DNA of 32,273 nt from Microvirga massiliensis (GCF_001006805.1 NZ_LN811360.1:93260-125532), one strand, 5' to 3'; positions 1 through 7,990 are shown, numbered from the stretch's first letter. Numbers and translations are program-made. The notes: a model not told the origin generated them from the letters alone.

Positions 1-2
1 AG

Positions 3-233
3 GAGGCTCCTGTTGCTGAGAGCGACGAGATGGGCCTTGAGGCCAGCGATCTCTACGACCAGGCGGTCGCGATCGTGCTGCGCCACAAGAAGGCCTCGAC
101 CTCCTACATCCAGCGCCGGCTTCAGATCGGCTACAACCGGGCCGCCTCGATCATGGAGCGGATGGAGAAGGAGGGGGTCGTCGGGCCTGCCAACCACGCC
201 GGCAAGCGCGAGATCCTGCTCGGCCACGACTAG
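3..233 (+). CDS. ftsK: DNA translocase FtsK, C-terminal gamma domain (5' truncated by window edge)
   Basis: The frame is open from base 3 to the TAG at 231-233, so this is the 3' end of a gene that starts outside the window. The last ~65 residues have the FtsK gamma winged-helix pattern: an LYDQAVAIVLRHKKAS helix, the recognition-helix segment TSYIQRRLQIGYNRAA, then MERMEKEGVVGPA and a final KREIL strand. In FtsK this domain reads the polar KOPS sequences and directs the translocase to dif to activate XerCD. A factor-independent terminator follows 24 bp after the stop codon. The only doubt is the size and N-terminal architecture of the missing part. An ATG at 30 exists, but the upstream codons are open and the domain alone is not a usual gene. 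Confidence 0.9.
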   Translation, partial: EAPVAESDEMGLEASDLYDQAVAIVLRHKKASTSYIQRRLQIGYNRAASIMERMEKEGVVGPANHAGKREILLGHD

Positions 234-256
234 GGCCGCGTCGATCACTCAACAGC

Positions 257-282
257 CGGGCGCCCTCTGAGGCGCCCGTTTG
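257..282 (+). terminator. Rho-independent terminator after ftsK
   Basis: A perfect 8-bp stem, CGGGCGCC and GGCGCCCG, closes a 6-nt loop (CTCTGA) and is followed by a short T run (GTTTG). It sits between the ftsK stop and the convergent lyase gene ending at 362. The T tract is short, so efficiency is uncertain. Confidence 0.8.
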
Positions 283-361
283 CAATTCAGGAGCTTCCAG
301 AAGCGAGATAGCTCAGGCACGTAGCTCTTCACTTCGGCGAAATCCGAGTCCACATCGACAA

Positions 362-1297
362 CTAAACCGTGGCCGTGATGCCGCTTCTGCATGCCTGTGC
401 GGGACTCAAGAACTTGACGCGTCCGCCGGCTTGCGCGCCTTCGATCGTCGCGGCCTGTCCCGCGACCGCGACGAGGCCAGCGAGATCCAGTCCGGTCGAC
501 ACGCTGGCATTTTCGAACAGGAAGGCAACATCCTCAGTCGCGACATTGCCGGTCGCGCCCGGCGCGTACGGGCAGCCGCCGAGGCCGGCAAATGAGGCAT
601 CAAAAACGCGCACGCCCGCCTCGAACGCTTGCACTACGTTAGCGAGACCGAGCCCATAGGTGTCGTGTCCGTGGAATGCCCATGGCCGATCGGCACCGAA
701 GGCGCTGCGGCAGCGCGCGAAGAACTCGCGCACCGCCCAAGGGCTCGCTCGACCGGTCGTATCGCAGGCGCAAATCTCGATATCATCCCGTGCCGCAAGC
801 AGGCGCTCAACGACCGTGAGCACAGCCCTCTCGGAGGTCACGCCCTCGAATGGACAATGGAAGGCCGTTGCAAGGTCCACGCGCACTCTGAAGTCCGCGA
901 TGCCCTGCACGAGGGCCGTGATATCCACGAAATCCGCAAGCGATTGAGCGACACTACGGTGCACATTGCTGCGGTTGTGGCTCTCGCTCACCGAGAGGAC
1001 ATAGACGATCTCCTCCACGCCGTGCGCCAGCGCCAGTTCGACGCCCTTCCGGTTTGGGGCCAGGATGGAGAGGGCCACATGCGGCCGAAGGTTACGAACC
1101 GCTGTATGCACGTCGAACACATCTGCCATCTGCGGCAGCAGCTTCGGGTTTACAGCCGAGCCAATCTCGATGCGCCGGAGCCCGGAGTCGGCAAGCTTAC
1201 AGGCGAACTCGATTTTTCGCTCGGTCGGAATGATCGGCGCGATTGCCTGGAATCCGTCGCGCGGCCCAACCTCAACGATCGTTACCTCTGCGCTCAT
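362..1297 (-). CDS. HMG-CoA lyase family protein (pyruvate carboxyltransferase-like, HMGL)
   Basis: A 311-residue TIM-barrel lyase of the HMG-CoA lyase family, which cleaves 3-hydroxy-acyl-CoAs such as HMG-CoA or citramalyl-CoA into acetyl-CoA and a keto acid. Visible signatures: VGPRDGFQ at residues 10-17 (catalytic Arg13 and metal ligand Asp14), FHGHDTYGLGLAN around 208-220 (metal ligands His209 and His211), and GGCPYAPGATGN at 240-251 with catalytic Cys242 and ligand Asn251. Length is normal for bacterial members. GPRDGFQ replaces the more usual GPRDGLQ. The ATG overlaps the stop of the CoA-transferase gene by 4 nt (ATGA), so the two are probably translated together and act in sequence: CoA activation, then cleavage. 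The true substrate cannot be read from sequence. Confidence 0.9.
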   Translation of the reverse strand: MSAEVTIVEVGPRDGFQAIAPIIPTERKIEFACKLADSGLRRIEIGSAVNPKLLPQMADVFDVHTAVRNLRPHVALSILAPNRKGVELALAHGVEEIVYVLSVSESHNRSNVHRSVAQSLADFVDITALVQGIADFRVRVDLATAFHCPFEGVTSERAVLTVVERLLAARDDIEICACDTTGRASPWAVREFFARCRSAFGADRPWAFHGHDTYGLGLANVVQAFEAGVRVFDASFAGLGGCPYAPGATGNVATEDVAFLFENASVSTGLDLAGLVAVAGQAATIEGAQAGGRVKFLSPAQACRSGITATV

Positions 1298-2529
1298 ATC
1301 ACTCCCTCCCGCTTCAGCCGTTCCAGGCGGTCGGCGCTGTAGCCGAGCACGCCTCGGTAGATTTCCTCGTTGTGAGCGCCCAGCGCGGGGCCTGGCCAGC
1401 GTACAGGCATTTCCTCTTCCGAGAATTTCGGCACGACGCCCGGGTGCAGTAGCGGCCCAAACTCCGGATCATTCACGGTCTGCACCATACCGCGCGCATG
1501 ATAGTGCGGGTCCTCCGCACAATCGGCAATCGTATAGATGCGGCTCGCCGGCACATCATTCTCGTCGAGCAACTCGCCCGCCGCTTGGGAATCGAGGGTA
1601 GCCGTCCAGGCCGAGATGGCGCAATCCAGCTCATCAACCCTCTCCAGCCGGCCGTTGTTGGTCTGTAGCCCCGGATCCTGCGCAAGATCCGGGCGACCAA
1701 TGAGGTTCATGAGGCGAATAAAAATACGATCCGAATTGCCCGCGATCAGCAGCCAACGGCCATCGCCACAGCGATAGGCATTGGTGGGGGCGGCGGTTGG
1801 GATGCGCGATCCGCTTGGCTGGCGAACGATGCCGAGGCGGCCATATTCTGGAAGGCTGCCTTCCAGGAGGCTGAATACTGCCTCGTGAAGGGCAACATCG
1901 ACTTGCTGCCTATGATTATGGGACTTTACGTCTCGCCGCCAGACGGCCGCGAGCAATCCGATCACCGCGTAAAGCCCAGCGATACTGTCTCCAAGGCTTA
2001 TGCCAGTGCGAACCGGTGGCAGATCGCCGATCTCCGGGGGATATCCGGTCAGGTGGCGCAGCCCGCCAATCGCTTCGCCGATGACGCCGAATGAGACACG
2101 GTCCCGATACGGGCCCGTCTGACCATAGCCGGAGATGCTTACCAAGACGCAGGACGGGTTTGCCTCCTGCATCGCGTCGAACCCAACACCCCACGCTCCA
2201 AGCTGGCCTGGCCGGAAATTCTCGAGGACGGCGTCGGCGTGCCGAACAAGGTCGAGTAAGACCTCACGCGCACCAGAATGCTTCAAATTGAGCGTAATCG
2301 ACCTTTTATTGCGCGCATGGACAGACCACCAAAGTGACCGGCCGTCGACCATAGCTCCCCAGCTTCGCGCAGGATCCCCGGAGCCGGGCTGCTCCACCTT
2401 TATAACATCCGCGCCGAGATCAGCGAGAACGCGCGTAGCGAAGGGGGCCGCAACGAAATGCCCAATCTCGATGACCTGCAGTCCAGCGAGTGGACCACTG
2501 CGTGTATTGTTCTGTACTTCCCGTGTCAT
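1294..2529 (-). CDS. CaiB/BaiF (family III) CoA-transferase
   Basis: A 411-residue family III CoA-transferase, which moves CoA between acyl-CoA and a free carboxylic acid in the cytosol. Seen: the N-terminal GLQVIEIGHFVAAPFATR and DLGADVIKVEQPGSGDPAR segments that bind CoA, NKRSITLNLK, the FRPG motif, SGYGQTGPY, and GISLGDSIAG containing the likely catalytic Asp181 (equivalent to Asp169 of formyl-CoA transferase). The frame is open 44 codons further upstream to 2661, but the ATG at 2527-2529 puts the conserved GPLAGLQVIEIG block at the normal distance from the start and has an AGGG just upstream. The gene is followed by the lyase gene with an ATGA overlap. The acid substrate is unknown; the adjacent amidohydrolase and TRAP transporter suggest an imported organic acid or amide. 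Confidence 0.9.
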   Translation of the reverse strand: MTREVQNNTRSGPLAGLQVIEIGHFVAAPFATRVLADLGADVIKVEQPGSGDPARSWGAMVDGRSLWWSVHARNKRSITLNLKHSGAREVLLDLVRHADAVLENFRPGQLGAWGVGFDAMQEANPSCVLVSISGYGQTGPYRDRVSFGVIGEAIGGLRHLTGYPPEIGDLPPVRTGISLGDSIAGLYAVIGLLAAVWRRDVKSHNHRQQVDVALHEAVFSLLEGSLPEYGRLGIVRQPSGSRIPTAAPTNAYRCGDGRWLLIAGNSDRIFIRLMNLIGRPDLAQDPGLQTNNGRLERVDELDCAISAWTATLDSQAAGELLDENDVPASRIYTIADCAEDPHYHARGMVQTVNDPEFGPLLHPGVVPKFSEEEMPVRWPGPALGAHNEEIYRGVLGYSADRLERLKREGVI

Positions 2530-2651
2530 CGCCCTGCATCCGATGCCTCGAACTTCGAAGGTGATGCTATTCGCCAGCCGACACATTCGCCAGAAACGTT
2601 GCGCGACGTCCCCCTTCTTCATTCGAGAATGCAAACAGGCCGCTCCGTGCG

Positions 2652-2666
2652 CATAGGTCACCTATG
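2652..2666. promoter_or_regulatory. 15-bp perfect palindrome, candidate operator
   Basis: CATAGGT-C-ACCTATG is a perfect 7+1+7 palindrome in the ~325-bp divergent gap between the CoA-transferase and the amidohydrolase. A second inverted repeat, CGATTGC and GCAATCG with a 7-nt spacer, lies at 2694-2714. Palindromes between divergent catabolic genes are typical binding sites for dimeric repressors. No regulator gene lies directly beside them, so assignment to a protein is speculative. Confidence 0.4.
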
Positions 2667-2787
2667 GGAACCCGCAATTGGCACCACGAGCGCCGATTGC
2701 GAAGGGGGCAATCGTGAAACACTAATGGCGTGAGCGCCAGAACCGCGTTTACTGTTCCTCAAACAATAGGAGGGAGACCAGCAGCCA

Positions 2788-2868
2788 ATGCAGCGACTGG
2801 GCGCAATCAATCATCTGTGTCCAAGTAACAAGGGCAGGCCGGAGCAGAAGCACCATGGCAAAGGATAG
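2788..2868 (+). CDS. Possible 26-codon leader ORF ahead of the amidohydrolase gene
   Basis: An ATG at 2788 is preceded by the strong Shine-Dalgarno-like AGGAGGGAG and opens a 26-codon frame (MQRLGAINHL...) ending at TAG 2866-2868. The stop overlaps the first codons of the isochorismatase-family gene starting at 2855, so ribosomes finishing here could reinitiate on it. The better ribosome-binding site belongs to this short frame rather than to the ATG at 2855. There is no run of a single amino acid that would point to classical attenuation. It could be chance. Confidence 0.3.
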   Translation: MQRLGAINHLCPSNKGRPEQKHHGKG

Positions 2869-3508
2869 TGCGAACGCCCAAAGCGGCTTCTACGGGACCT
2901 TTCCCCCCGGTCGCAGCCCGGTATTGCTAGTTGTCGACTTCCAGTGCGGCTTTACCGACACCGATGTCAGCCCGCTCGCCTCTGATTGCGGCGCTGTGAT
3001 CAGAGCGACGAACAGGCTGATCTCCGCCATGCGCGGAGCAGGACCGGTCATATTCACCGTCGTTGGCTACGAACCCAACATGGCGGATTCCGGCATCTGG
3101 CCGCAAAAATGCGCTAGTCTCAAGACGCTGATCCGTGGGACGAAGGCAGTCGAGCTGGATCCACGCCTGGAATATGACCCAAGCTTTGACGCGATCCTGA
3201 ACAAGCAGCAGGCATCAGCATTCTTCGGAACACCGCTCGCCGGGATTCTCGCCGCAAACCGCTGCGACATGCTCGTCATCGCCGGGTGCACAACCAGCGG
3301 CTGCGTGCGCGCCAGCGCCGTAGACGCCGTGCAATATGGCTTTCCGCCCTTCGTCGTGCGCGACTGTGTCGCCGACCGGTCGCCTGCGCAGCATGAGAGC
3401 AACTTGATTGACCTCGAAAGTAAATACGCCGAGGTTCTGGACCTCGAGAATACACTCGAGATCCTGACATCAATCAAGGCCGGCCGCGCCCAAGCCACAA
3501 AAGGATAG
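2855..3508 (+). CDS. Isochorismatase-family cysteine hydrolase (N-carbamoylsarcosine amidase / maleamate amidohydrolase type)
   Basis: A 217-residue cysteine hydrolase of the isochorismatase superfamily, most like the N-carbamoylsarcosine amidase and maleamate amidase branch, which hydrolyse amide or carbamoyl groups. The catalytic triad is visible: Asp28 in VVDFQCGFTD, Lys117 in LNKQQASAFFGTPL, and Cys150 in GCTTSGCVRASAVDA. The AFFGT-L segment and the cis-peptide region before the nucleophile (VIAGCTTSG) are as in this branch. It is cytosolic, with no signal peptide. It lies 139 bp upstream of the TRAP transporter on the same strand, so its substrate may be what the transporter imports, or a derivative of it. 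The superfamily cannot be resolved to a reaction from sequence alone. Confidence 0.85.
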   Translation: MAKDSANAQSGFYGTFPPGRSPVLLVVDFQCGFTDTDVSPLASDCGAVIRATNRLISAMRGAGPVIFTVVGYEPNMADSGIWPQKCASLKTLIRGTKAVELDPRLEYDPSFDAILNKQQASAFFGTPLAGILAANRCDMLVIAGCTTSGCVRASAVDAVQYGFPPFVVRDCVADRSPAQHESNLIDLESKYAEVLDLENTLEILTSIKAGRAQATKG

Positions 3509-3647
3509 CCTGCGGCAATACTCAGCCGATTGCCCTCCCATAGGGGCTGTCAGCGAACGGGACGCGTTGCCTGCGCGGGGGTTGGGACCGCGAGAACAGA
3601 CTCTACGCCGAGATAGTTCGGAGCAGAGAGTAATTAAGGGGGAAACC

Positions 3648-4652
3648 ATGAATGTTTTTCGCAGCTTGGCGTTGGGGCTGACGGCTTTACTCGGGGTGAG
3701 TCAAGCCGCAGTCGCCCAGGAAAAGTTCGAGCTAACGTTCTCGACGTACCTTCCGCCATCGTACGAGTATGTGTGGAAACCAGTCGAGAACTTCGTGAAG
3801 ACGGTCGAGGAAAAGAGCGGCGGCCGGGTCAAGATTAAGGTGTTCCATTCGGGCCAGCTGTTCGGCGGTTACGAGGAACTGCAGGCGCTCAGCCGCGGCA
3901 ATATCGACATCACAAACATGACCGGGACCTACCCCAGCGGCACCGTGCCGGCACTGGGTGTGTTCATCCTGCCGTTCCTCTTCGAGGATGTTGGCCACTT
4001 GCAGCGGGCATTGAAGGCTGGTCTCCTTGATCTCGGCGTGGCGCAGGAGCTTCGCGACAAGCACGATGTCGTGGTGCTGGGCGTATCGGCGTTCGATCCG
4101 TACGTGTTCTACAGCCGGCGGGCTCCGATCACCGGCCCGAAGGACTTCAAGGGAAAGATTTGGGCCACCACGGGCGCAGCGGACGCAAGGGCTATCCAGC
4201 TCCTCGGCGGGTCTCCCACCAGCATGGCCTCATCCGATCTGTATCTGTCGTTCGATCGCGGCGTAATCGACGGCACGCCGCGACCGCTTCTGACCGGTAT
4301 CGGCCGCAGTCTCTATGAAGTCGTAAAGCACGTTTCGCTGGTCAACTTCGCACTGGATACCTCTATACTAGCGATCAACCGGAAGACTTGGGATCGTCTG
4401 CCAAAAGATCTGCAGACAATTATAACTGAAGCGGCCGCCAAACGTGATGAGGAGCAATTTGACCGCGTCAAGGCGTACATCACCGAAGCGATTGCGAAGT
4501 ACGAGGAGCGTGGCGTCAAGGTGCAGCGACTGGACGCGGCCGCCGTTGCGGAGCTGCGGCAAGCCACCAAGCCGGCGGTCGATGAATGGGTCCAAACTGT
4601 TCCCGACGGTCAGAAGTACCTCGACGTCATCAAGCAGACCAAGGGCCAGTGA
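3648..4652 (+). CDS. TRAP transporter substrate-binding protein (DctP family)
   Basis: A 334-residue periplasmic solute receptor of the DctP family. The start is the ATG at 3648, preceded by AAGGGGGAAACC; it gives a clean signal peptide, MNVFRSLALGLTALLGVSQA with likely cleavage after AVA at residue 23. The frame is open 27 codons further upstream, but that stretch does not look like protein. Family features include FSTYLPPSYEY near the mature N-terminus, GGRVKIKVFHSGQLFGGYEELQALSRGNIDI, the ISGPKDFKGKIW-like segment (APITGPKDFKGKIW) with the Arg-containing carboxylate site region, and the C-terminal long helices. TRAP receptors usually bind carboxylates. It is the first gene of the dctP-dctQ-dctM set and is separated from dctQ by a strong hairpin that may raise its relative expression. 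Confidence 0.92.
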   Translation: MNVFRSLALGLTALLGVSQAAVAQEKFELTFSTYLPPSYEYVWKPVENFVKTVEEKSGGRVKIKVFHSGQLFGGYEELQALSRGNIDITNMTGTYPSGTVPALGVFILPFLFEDVGHLQRALKAGLLDLGVAQELRDKHDVVVLGVSAFDPYVFYSRRAPITGPKDFKGKIWATTGAADARAIQLLGGSPTSMASSDLYLSFDRGVIDGTPRPLLTGIGRSLYEVVKHVSLVNFALDTSILAINRKTWDRLPKDLQTIITEAAAKRDEEQFDRVKAYITEAIAKYEERGVKVQRLDAAAVAELRQATKPAVDEWVQTVPDGQKYLDVIKQTKGQ

Positions 4653-4662
4653 GTGGCTGTTT

Positions 4663-4688
4663 GGAGGTCCGCTGACCTGCGGACCTCC
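4663..4688 (+). promoter_or_regulatory. Strong intergenic hairpin between dctP and dctQ
   Basis: A perfect 10-bp stem, GGAGGTCCGC and GCGGACCTCC, with a 6-nt loop (TGACCT) begins 11 nt after the dctP stop. There is no T run, so it is probably not a full terminator. Stems in this place commonly protect the receptor message from 3' exonucleases or partly block read-through, so that binding protein exceeds permease. The dctQ ribosome-binding site (AGGGGGAG) follows directly. Confidence 0.6.
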
Positions 4689-4702
4689 ATAGGGGGAGTG
4701 AG

Positions 4703-5221
4703 ATGCGAAGGATCGTGCATGCGCTCGGTGGGGCGGCGAACGGCGGGAGCCGCGTTGGCATCCTCCTCGCCGAGCTCGGGCTACTGTCTCTGATGGTGCT
4801 AACGGCCTATTCAGTGGTAGCCCGCTATGTGTTCGAGCGGCCGAGCATGCATGCGTTCGAGGTAAGCGGCTATCTGCTGGTCGCCATCACTTGGACAGCG
4901 GCCGGCTGGGTGTTCAAGATTGACCGCCACGTAAGTATGGAAGCCGTCAGCCACCGTCTCGGCGGCCGATGGAAGATGATATCGGACGTAATCGCTCAGG
5001 CGTCCGTGCTGGTATTCTGCCTAGTCCTCGTCTGGGTCGGCGCCCTCAGCACCGTGGAGGCGCTGCAGCGCGACTACCGGTCCGCGTCTCTCTTGCGATT
5101 CCCGCTTTGGACGGTCTACGCCTTTATACCAATTGGCGCTGGCGTGCTCGGCCTCGCCGCACTCCGGAGGCTGGTGCAAACAATCTGCTCTGCCGTTGAC
5201 GGTACCGGAGTACGGCAGTGA
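4703..5221 (+). CDS. TRAP transporter small permease (DctQ family)
   Basis: A 172-residue membrane protein with four hydrophobic segments (about residues 19-41, 54-72, 93-117 and 131-155), the topology of DctQ. Characteristic are VVARYVFERPSMHAFEVSGYLLV and the following W-x-x-A-G-W segment, then FKIDRHVSMEAV. DctQ forms the obligate small subunit that clamps the large permease. The ribosome-binding site AGGGGGAG lies about 6 nt upstream. The stop codon overlaps the start region of dctM (GTGATG), giving translational coupling. Confidence 0.9.
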   Translation: MRRIVHALGGAANGGSRVGILLAELGLLSLMVLTAYSVVARYVFERPSMHAFEVSGYLLVAITWTAAGWVFKIDRHVSMEAVSHRLGGRWKMISDVIAQASVLVFCLVLVWVGALSTVEALQRDYRSASLLRFPLWTVYAFIPIGAGVLGLAALRRLVQTICSAVDGTGVRQ

Positions 5222-6522
5222 TGACTGATCCGACCCTAATCATTACACCCGTTCTGGTGCTCTTCGCCGCACTGCTCGCCTTTGGCGCGCCGATCTTCGC
5301 GTCCCTGGGCGTGGCCAGCTTCCTCGGTATCTATCTGCATAGCGGCCTCCAAGGTTTGATGGCGGTGCCCGACATCCTGCACCGCGGTCTTGCCAGCTAC
5401 TCGCTTATCGCAATTCCGCTATTCATCCTCATGGGTGAGGTGATCGCGCGAACCGATATAGGTGCTCGACTCTATACCCTGTTCAACGCGTGGCTGAACC
5501 GGCTTCCGGGCAATCTCGCGGTCGCCAGCGTTGGCAGCTGTGCCCTGTTCGGAGCGATGAGCGGGGTGAGCGTTGCAGGAGCGGCAACCATCGGCCGCTT
5601 TGCGGTGCCGCAGATGCTCCAACGCAACTATGCTGGCAGCCTCGCCGGCGGCTCTGTCGCGGCGGCTGGCGCGCTGGCTCTGCTCATTCCGCCAAGCATC
5701 GGCTTCGTTCTGTACGGCGAAATGGCCGACCAATCCATCGGAAAGCTGTTCATCGCAGGGATCGTGCCGGGGATCCTCGTGACTGTCCTGATGATGATCT
5801 ACATCTGCGGAATCGCGCTACTCCGGCCGGAGTTGGCGCCACGTGCAGAGGCGGCTGTGAGCTGGCGCGAGCGGTTTTACGCGATGCGGGAGGTGTGGCC
5901 TGCGCTGCTGCTCGTGTTCCTTGTCCTCGGGACGATCTATCTCGGGATTGCCACCCCCACCGAGGCCGCCGGTATTGGCGCGGCGGGCGCTTTCCTGATT
6001 GCGGCGGCGTACCGGCAGCTCTCGTTCGCCACTGTGATCGAGATCTTCCGCTCGACCGCCGTGACTACTGGCATGATCCTGCTCATCCTCGCGTCGGCGC
6101 TGCTGTTCGGATATATCATCACGCGACTGATGATCCCGCAGGCGCTCGTGATGTGGATCGCCGAAACGAACTATCCGACTTGGGTCATTCTGACCCTCAT
6201 CCTCGTGTTCCTGCTGATCGTCGGCATGTTCCTCGACATTGTGTCGATCATCCTGATCACGACGCCGATACTGCTTCCGGTCATCACAGCACTTGGACTC
6301 AGCCCGATTTGGTTCGGTGTCGTCATGATCATCGCCTGCGAGATCGCGGTCATCACGCCCCCGGTCGGACTGAACCTTTACGTGATTAAAGGCATCGCGC
6401 CGGATCTGCACATCAACGACATCATTCGGGGCGCGTTGCCGTTCGTGCTGGTCCAGATCCTAGCGATCGTCATCCTGACGCTGCTTCCATCTCTGGTGCT
6501 ATGGCTGCCCAGCATCATGTGA
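5218..6522 (+). CDS. TRAP transporter large permease (DctM family)
   Basis: A ~434-residue hydrophobic protein with a dozen or so membrane segments, the ion-coupled channel subunit of the TRAP transporter (usually Na+ driven). Family motifs seen: ASYSLIAIPLFILMGEVIART near residue 60, GAMSGVSVAGAATIGRFAVPQM, ALALLIPPSIGFVLYGEMADQSIGKLF, the ATPTEAAGIGAAGAF segment, MFLDIVSIILITTPILLPV, and the C-terminal ITPPVGLNLYVIKGI. The start is either the GTG at 5218 or the adjacent ATG at 5221; both fall within the dctQ stop and share an upstream GGAG. With dctP and dctQ this makes a complete transporter. Confidence 0.93.
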   Translation: MMTDPTLIITPVLVLFAALLAFGAPIFASLGVASFLGIYLHSGLQGLMAVPDILHRGLASYSLIAIPLFILMGEVIARTDIGARLYTLFNAWLNRLPGNLAVASVGSCALFGAMSGVSVAGAATIGRFAVPQMLQRNYAGSLAGGSVAAAGALALLIPPSIGFVLYGEMADQSIGKLFIAGIVPGILVTVLMMIYICGIALLRPELAPRAEAAVSWRERFYAMREVWPALLLVFLVLGTIYLGIATPTEAAGIGAAGAFLIAAAYRQLSFATVIEIFRSTAVTTGMILLILASALLFGYIITRLMIPQALVMWIAETNYPTWVILTLILVFLLIVGMFLDIVSIILITTPILLPVITALGLSPIWFGVVMIIACEIAVITPPVGLNLYVIKGIAPDLHINDIIRGALPFVLVQILAIVILTLLPSLVLWLPSIM

Positions 6523-6560
6523 TGGCGTACCTCACCGGAACCGATCTCTGATCAGCGAGG

Positions 6561-6578
6561 TTTGCGTTCTAACGCAAA
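6561..6578. promoter_or_regulatory. 18-bp inverted repeat in the dctM/lysR convergent gap
   Basis: TTTGCGTT-CT-AACGCAAA is a perfect 8+2+8 inverted repeat 38 bp after the dctM stop. The 2-nt spacer is too short for a hairpin loop, so it looks more like a protein-binding site than a terminator. A second, imperfect element, CCCGCTG and CAGCGGG at 6605-6630 with a 12-nt loop, could act as a terminator between the convergent genes but has no T run. Confidence 0.35.
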
Positions 6579-6717
6579 GCGACTTGCGTCCAGCGGATGC
6601 TCGTCCCGCTGTCGACCCGTTTCCAGCGGGCACTCCGGTGGAAACCCGTCCATCCCGCTGCTGCGAGCCTTGTACAGGATTCCCAGACCTCGGAGCTGCG
6701 CCCCGTGGCTGCGGGCA

Positions 6718-7668
6718 TTATTGGCTCCAGGTCAGGACCAGCCGCCTTTGTGTTGCTTCCGTGGCTGGGCGTGCGCCGTGGTCGATCAGGTGCTGCGCCA
6801 GGAGCTGGGCCGATTTTGGAAGTTCACCGAGGGATCGGACGCAAAGATTGAGCTGTCGATTGGCCCAGGAATCCGTTAGCCGCACGCTCCTCAACCCCAT
6901 GAGGTGTGCGTAGGGTGCGACACATGCCTCGGGCATGACCCCGATCCCGATGCCGTTCGCGATCAGCCGTCGCAGCGCATCGAAGCTCGACACCATGGCG
7001 ATAAGATTGATGCTGCGTTCCTGTCGGACCACCGGCGCCGTGATAAGGTCGTGCAACGATGTGCCAGCCTGCATGCCGACATGGTCGTATTGAAGCGTGT
7101 CACTGAAGCTGATTGATAAGCGCCCTGCGAGGGGATGACGATTTCCGACGACGATCACCAGGTGGTCGCGGCGGAACGGGAAAACCTCCAGGTGAGGAAT
7201 CGTTGCCTCCCCGGCGAAAATGCCCACGTCGGCTAGGCCGTCGCGCACGGCGCGCTGCACATCGGCCGACGTCTTCTCCTCGAGCACGAGGCGGACCTTG
7301 GGATAAGATCTAGCGAATGCGGCCAGCTCCTCGGGTAGGAATTCGAGCAGCGCTGAGCTGTTGGCAAAGAGGCGCACATTGCCCTGTAGCCCCTCACCAA
7401 ACTCTGCGAGGTTGGTCTGCATTCGCTCGAGGATGAGAAACAGATTGCGAGCGTGATCGAGAAGGGTCTTACCCGCATCAGTGATGACAAGACCGGTCCG
7501 CTGCCGATGGAACAACACGGCATTGAGCTCGTTCTCGAGGTCGCGGATTCGCTTGCTTGCCGCCGAGGTCGCAATGTTCATTTCAGCGGCCGCACGCCCG
7601 ATCGAGCCACACTCGGCAACCCTGAGGATAATCTTCAACGTCAGAAGGCTGATATTCTCAACTGCCAT
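6718..7668 (-). CDS. LysR-family transcriptional regulator
   Basis: A 316-residue LysR regulator. The N-terminal winged helix-turn-helix is at residues ~1-65 (LLTLKIILRVAECGSIGRAAAEMNIATSAASKRIRDLENELNA, then LFHRQRTGLVITDAGKTLLDHA), followed by a periplasmic-binding-protein-like effector domain at ~90-295. The helix carries SAASKRIRDLE in place of the commoner S-A-V-S-R-x-I-x-x-LE. It is convergent with the TRAP operon, so it may control that operon in trans, although LysR regulators more often act on the divergent neighbour. The divergent side here is only gene debris, so the ancestral target may be lost. Confidence 0.9.
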   Translation of the reverse strand: MAVENISLLTLKIILRVAECGSIGRAAAEMNIATSAASKRIRDLENELNAVLFHRQRTGLVITDAGKTLLDHARNLFLILERMQTNLAEFGEGLQGNVRLFANSSALLEFLPEELAAFARSYPKVRLVLEEKTSADVQRAVRDGLADVGIFAGEATIPHLEVFPFRRDHLVIVVGNRHPLAGRLSISFSDTLQYDHVGMQAGTSLHDLITAPVVRQERSINLIAMVSSFDALRRLIANGIGIGVMPEACVAPYAHLMGLRSVRLTDSWANRQLNLCVRSLGELPKSAQLLAQHLIDHGARPATEATQRRLVLTWSQ

Positions 7669-7747
7669 CCCTACCCCCGTGCCATATCTTGAATCTGTTT
7701 TCTTGAGTGCACAGCCTGTGCTTCTGGCACTGTTCAGCTGTCAGATG

Positions 7748-7990
7748 CTACGCGCGCCGAAGGGATAAGGCACTGGCAAGCGAGGCCGAGGAGGCCTGAT
7801 GGCCCCCGACCTTCAGGCCGACCGGGTTCGAGGGGACGTGGTTGGCGTGGTGGATCGGTCCAGTTGAGAGCCAGAGGATCTTTCGTTCCAGATCTGCCAG
7901 AAAGGGATGCCGCGCGTCAGCCATCGGGTCAATCTCGAAGAAGCCGTAACGTCCCCCCTGGAACGCCGATGCGATCTTGACAGAGCATGC
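7748..7990 (-). pseudogene. N-terminal relic of a pyruvate dehydrogenase E1/transketolase-like gene
   Basis: One minus-strand frame without a usable start reads RYGFFEIDPMADARHPFLADL, then ERKILWLSTGPIHHANHV, then GLKVGGHQASSASLA before running into unrelated codons and a TAG at 7748-7750. The ILWL..IHHANH...LKVGGHQASSAS pattern is the N-terminal thiamine-diphosphate region of homodimeric E1/transketolase-like proteins, where one expects several hundred further residues. So only ~75 residues survive. It is divergent from the Lrp/AsnC gene at 8062. In Pseudomonas putida an Lrp-family gene (mdeR) is divergent from mdeA (methionine gamma-lyase) and mdeB (an E1 homologue), so this may be a deleted version of such a locus. 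The identification is by eye. Confidence 0.6.

Noticed and set aside
629..1342. 237-codon plus-strand open frame
   Set aside because: Antisense to the HMGL-type lyase, which has complete catalytic motifs.
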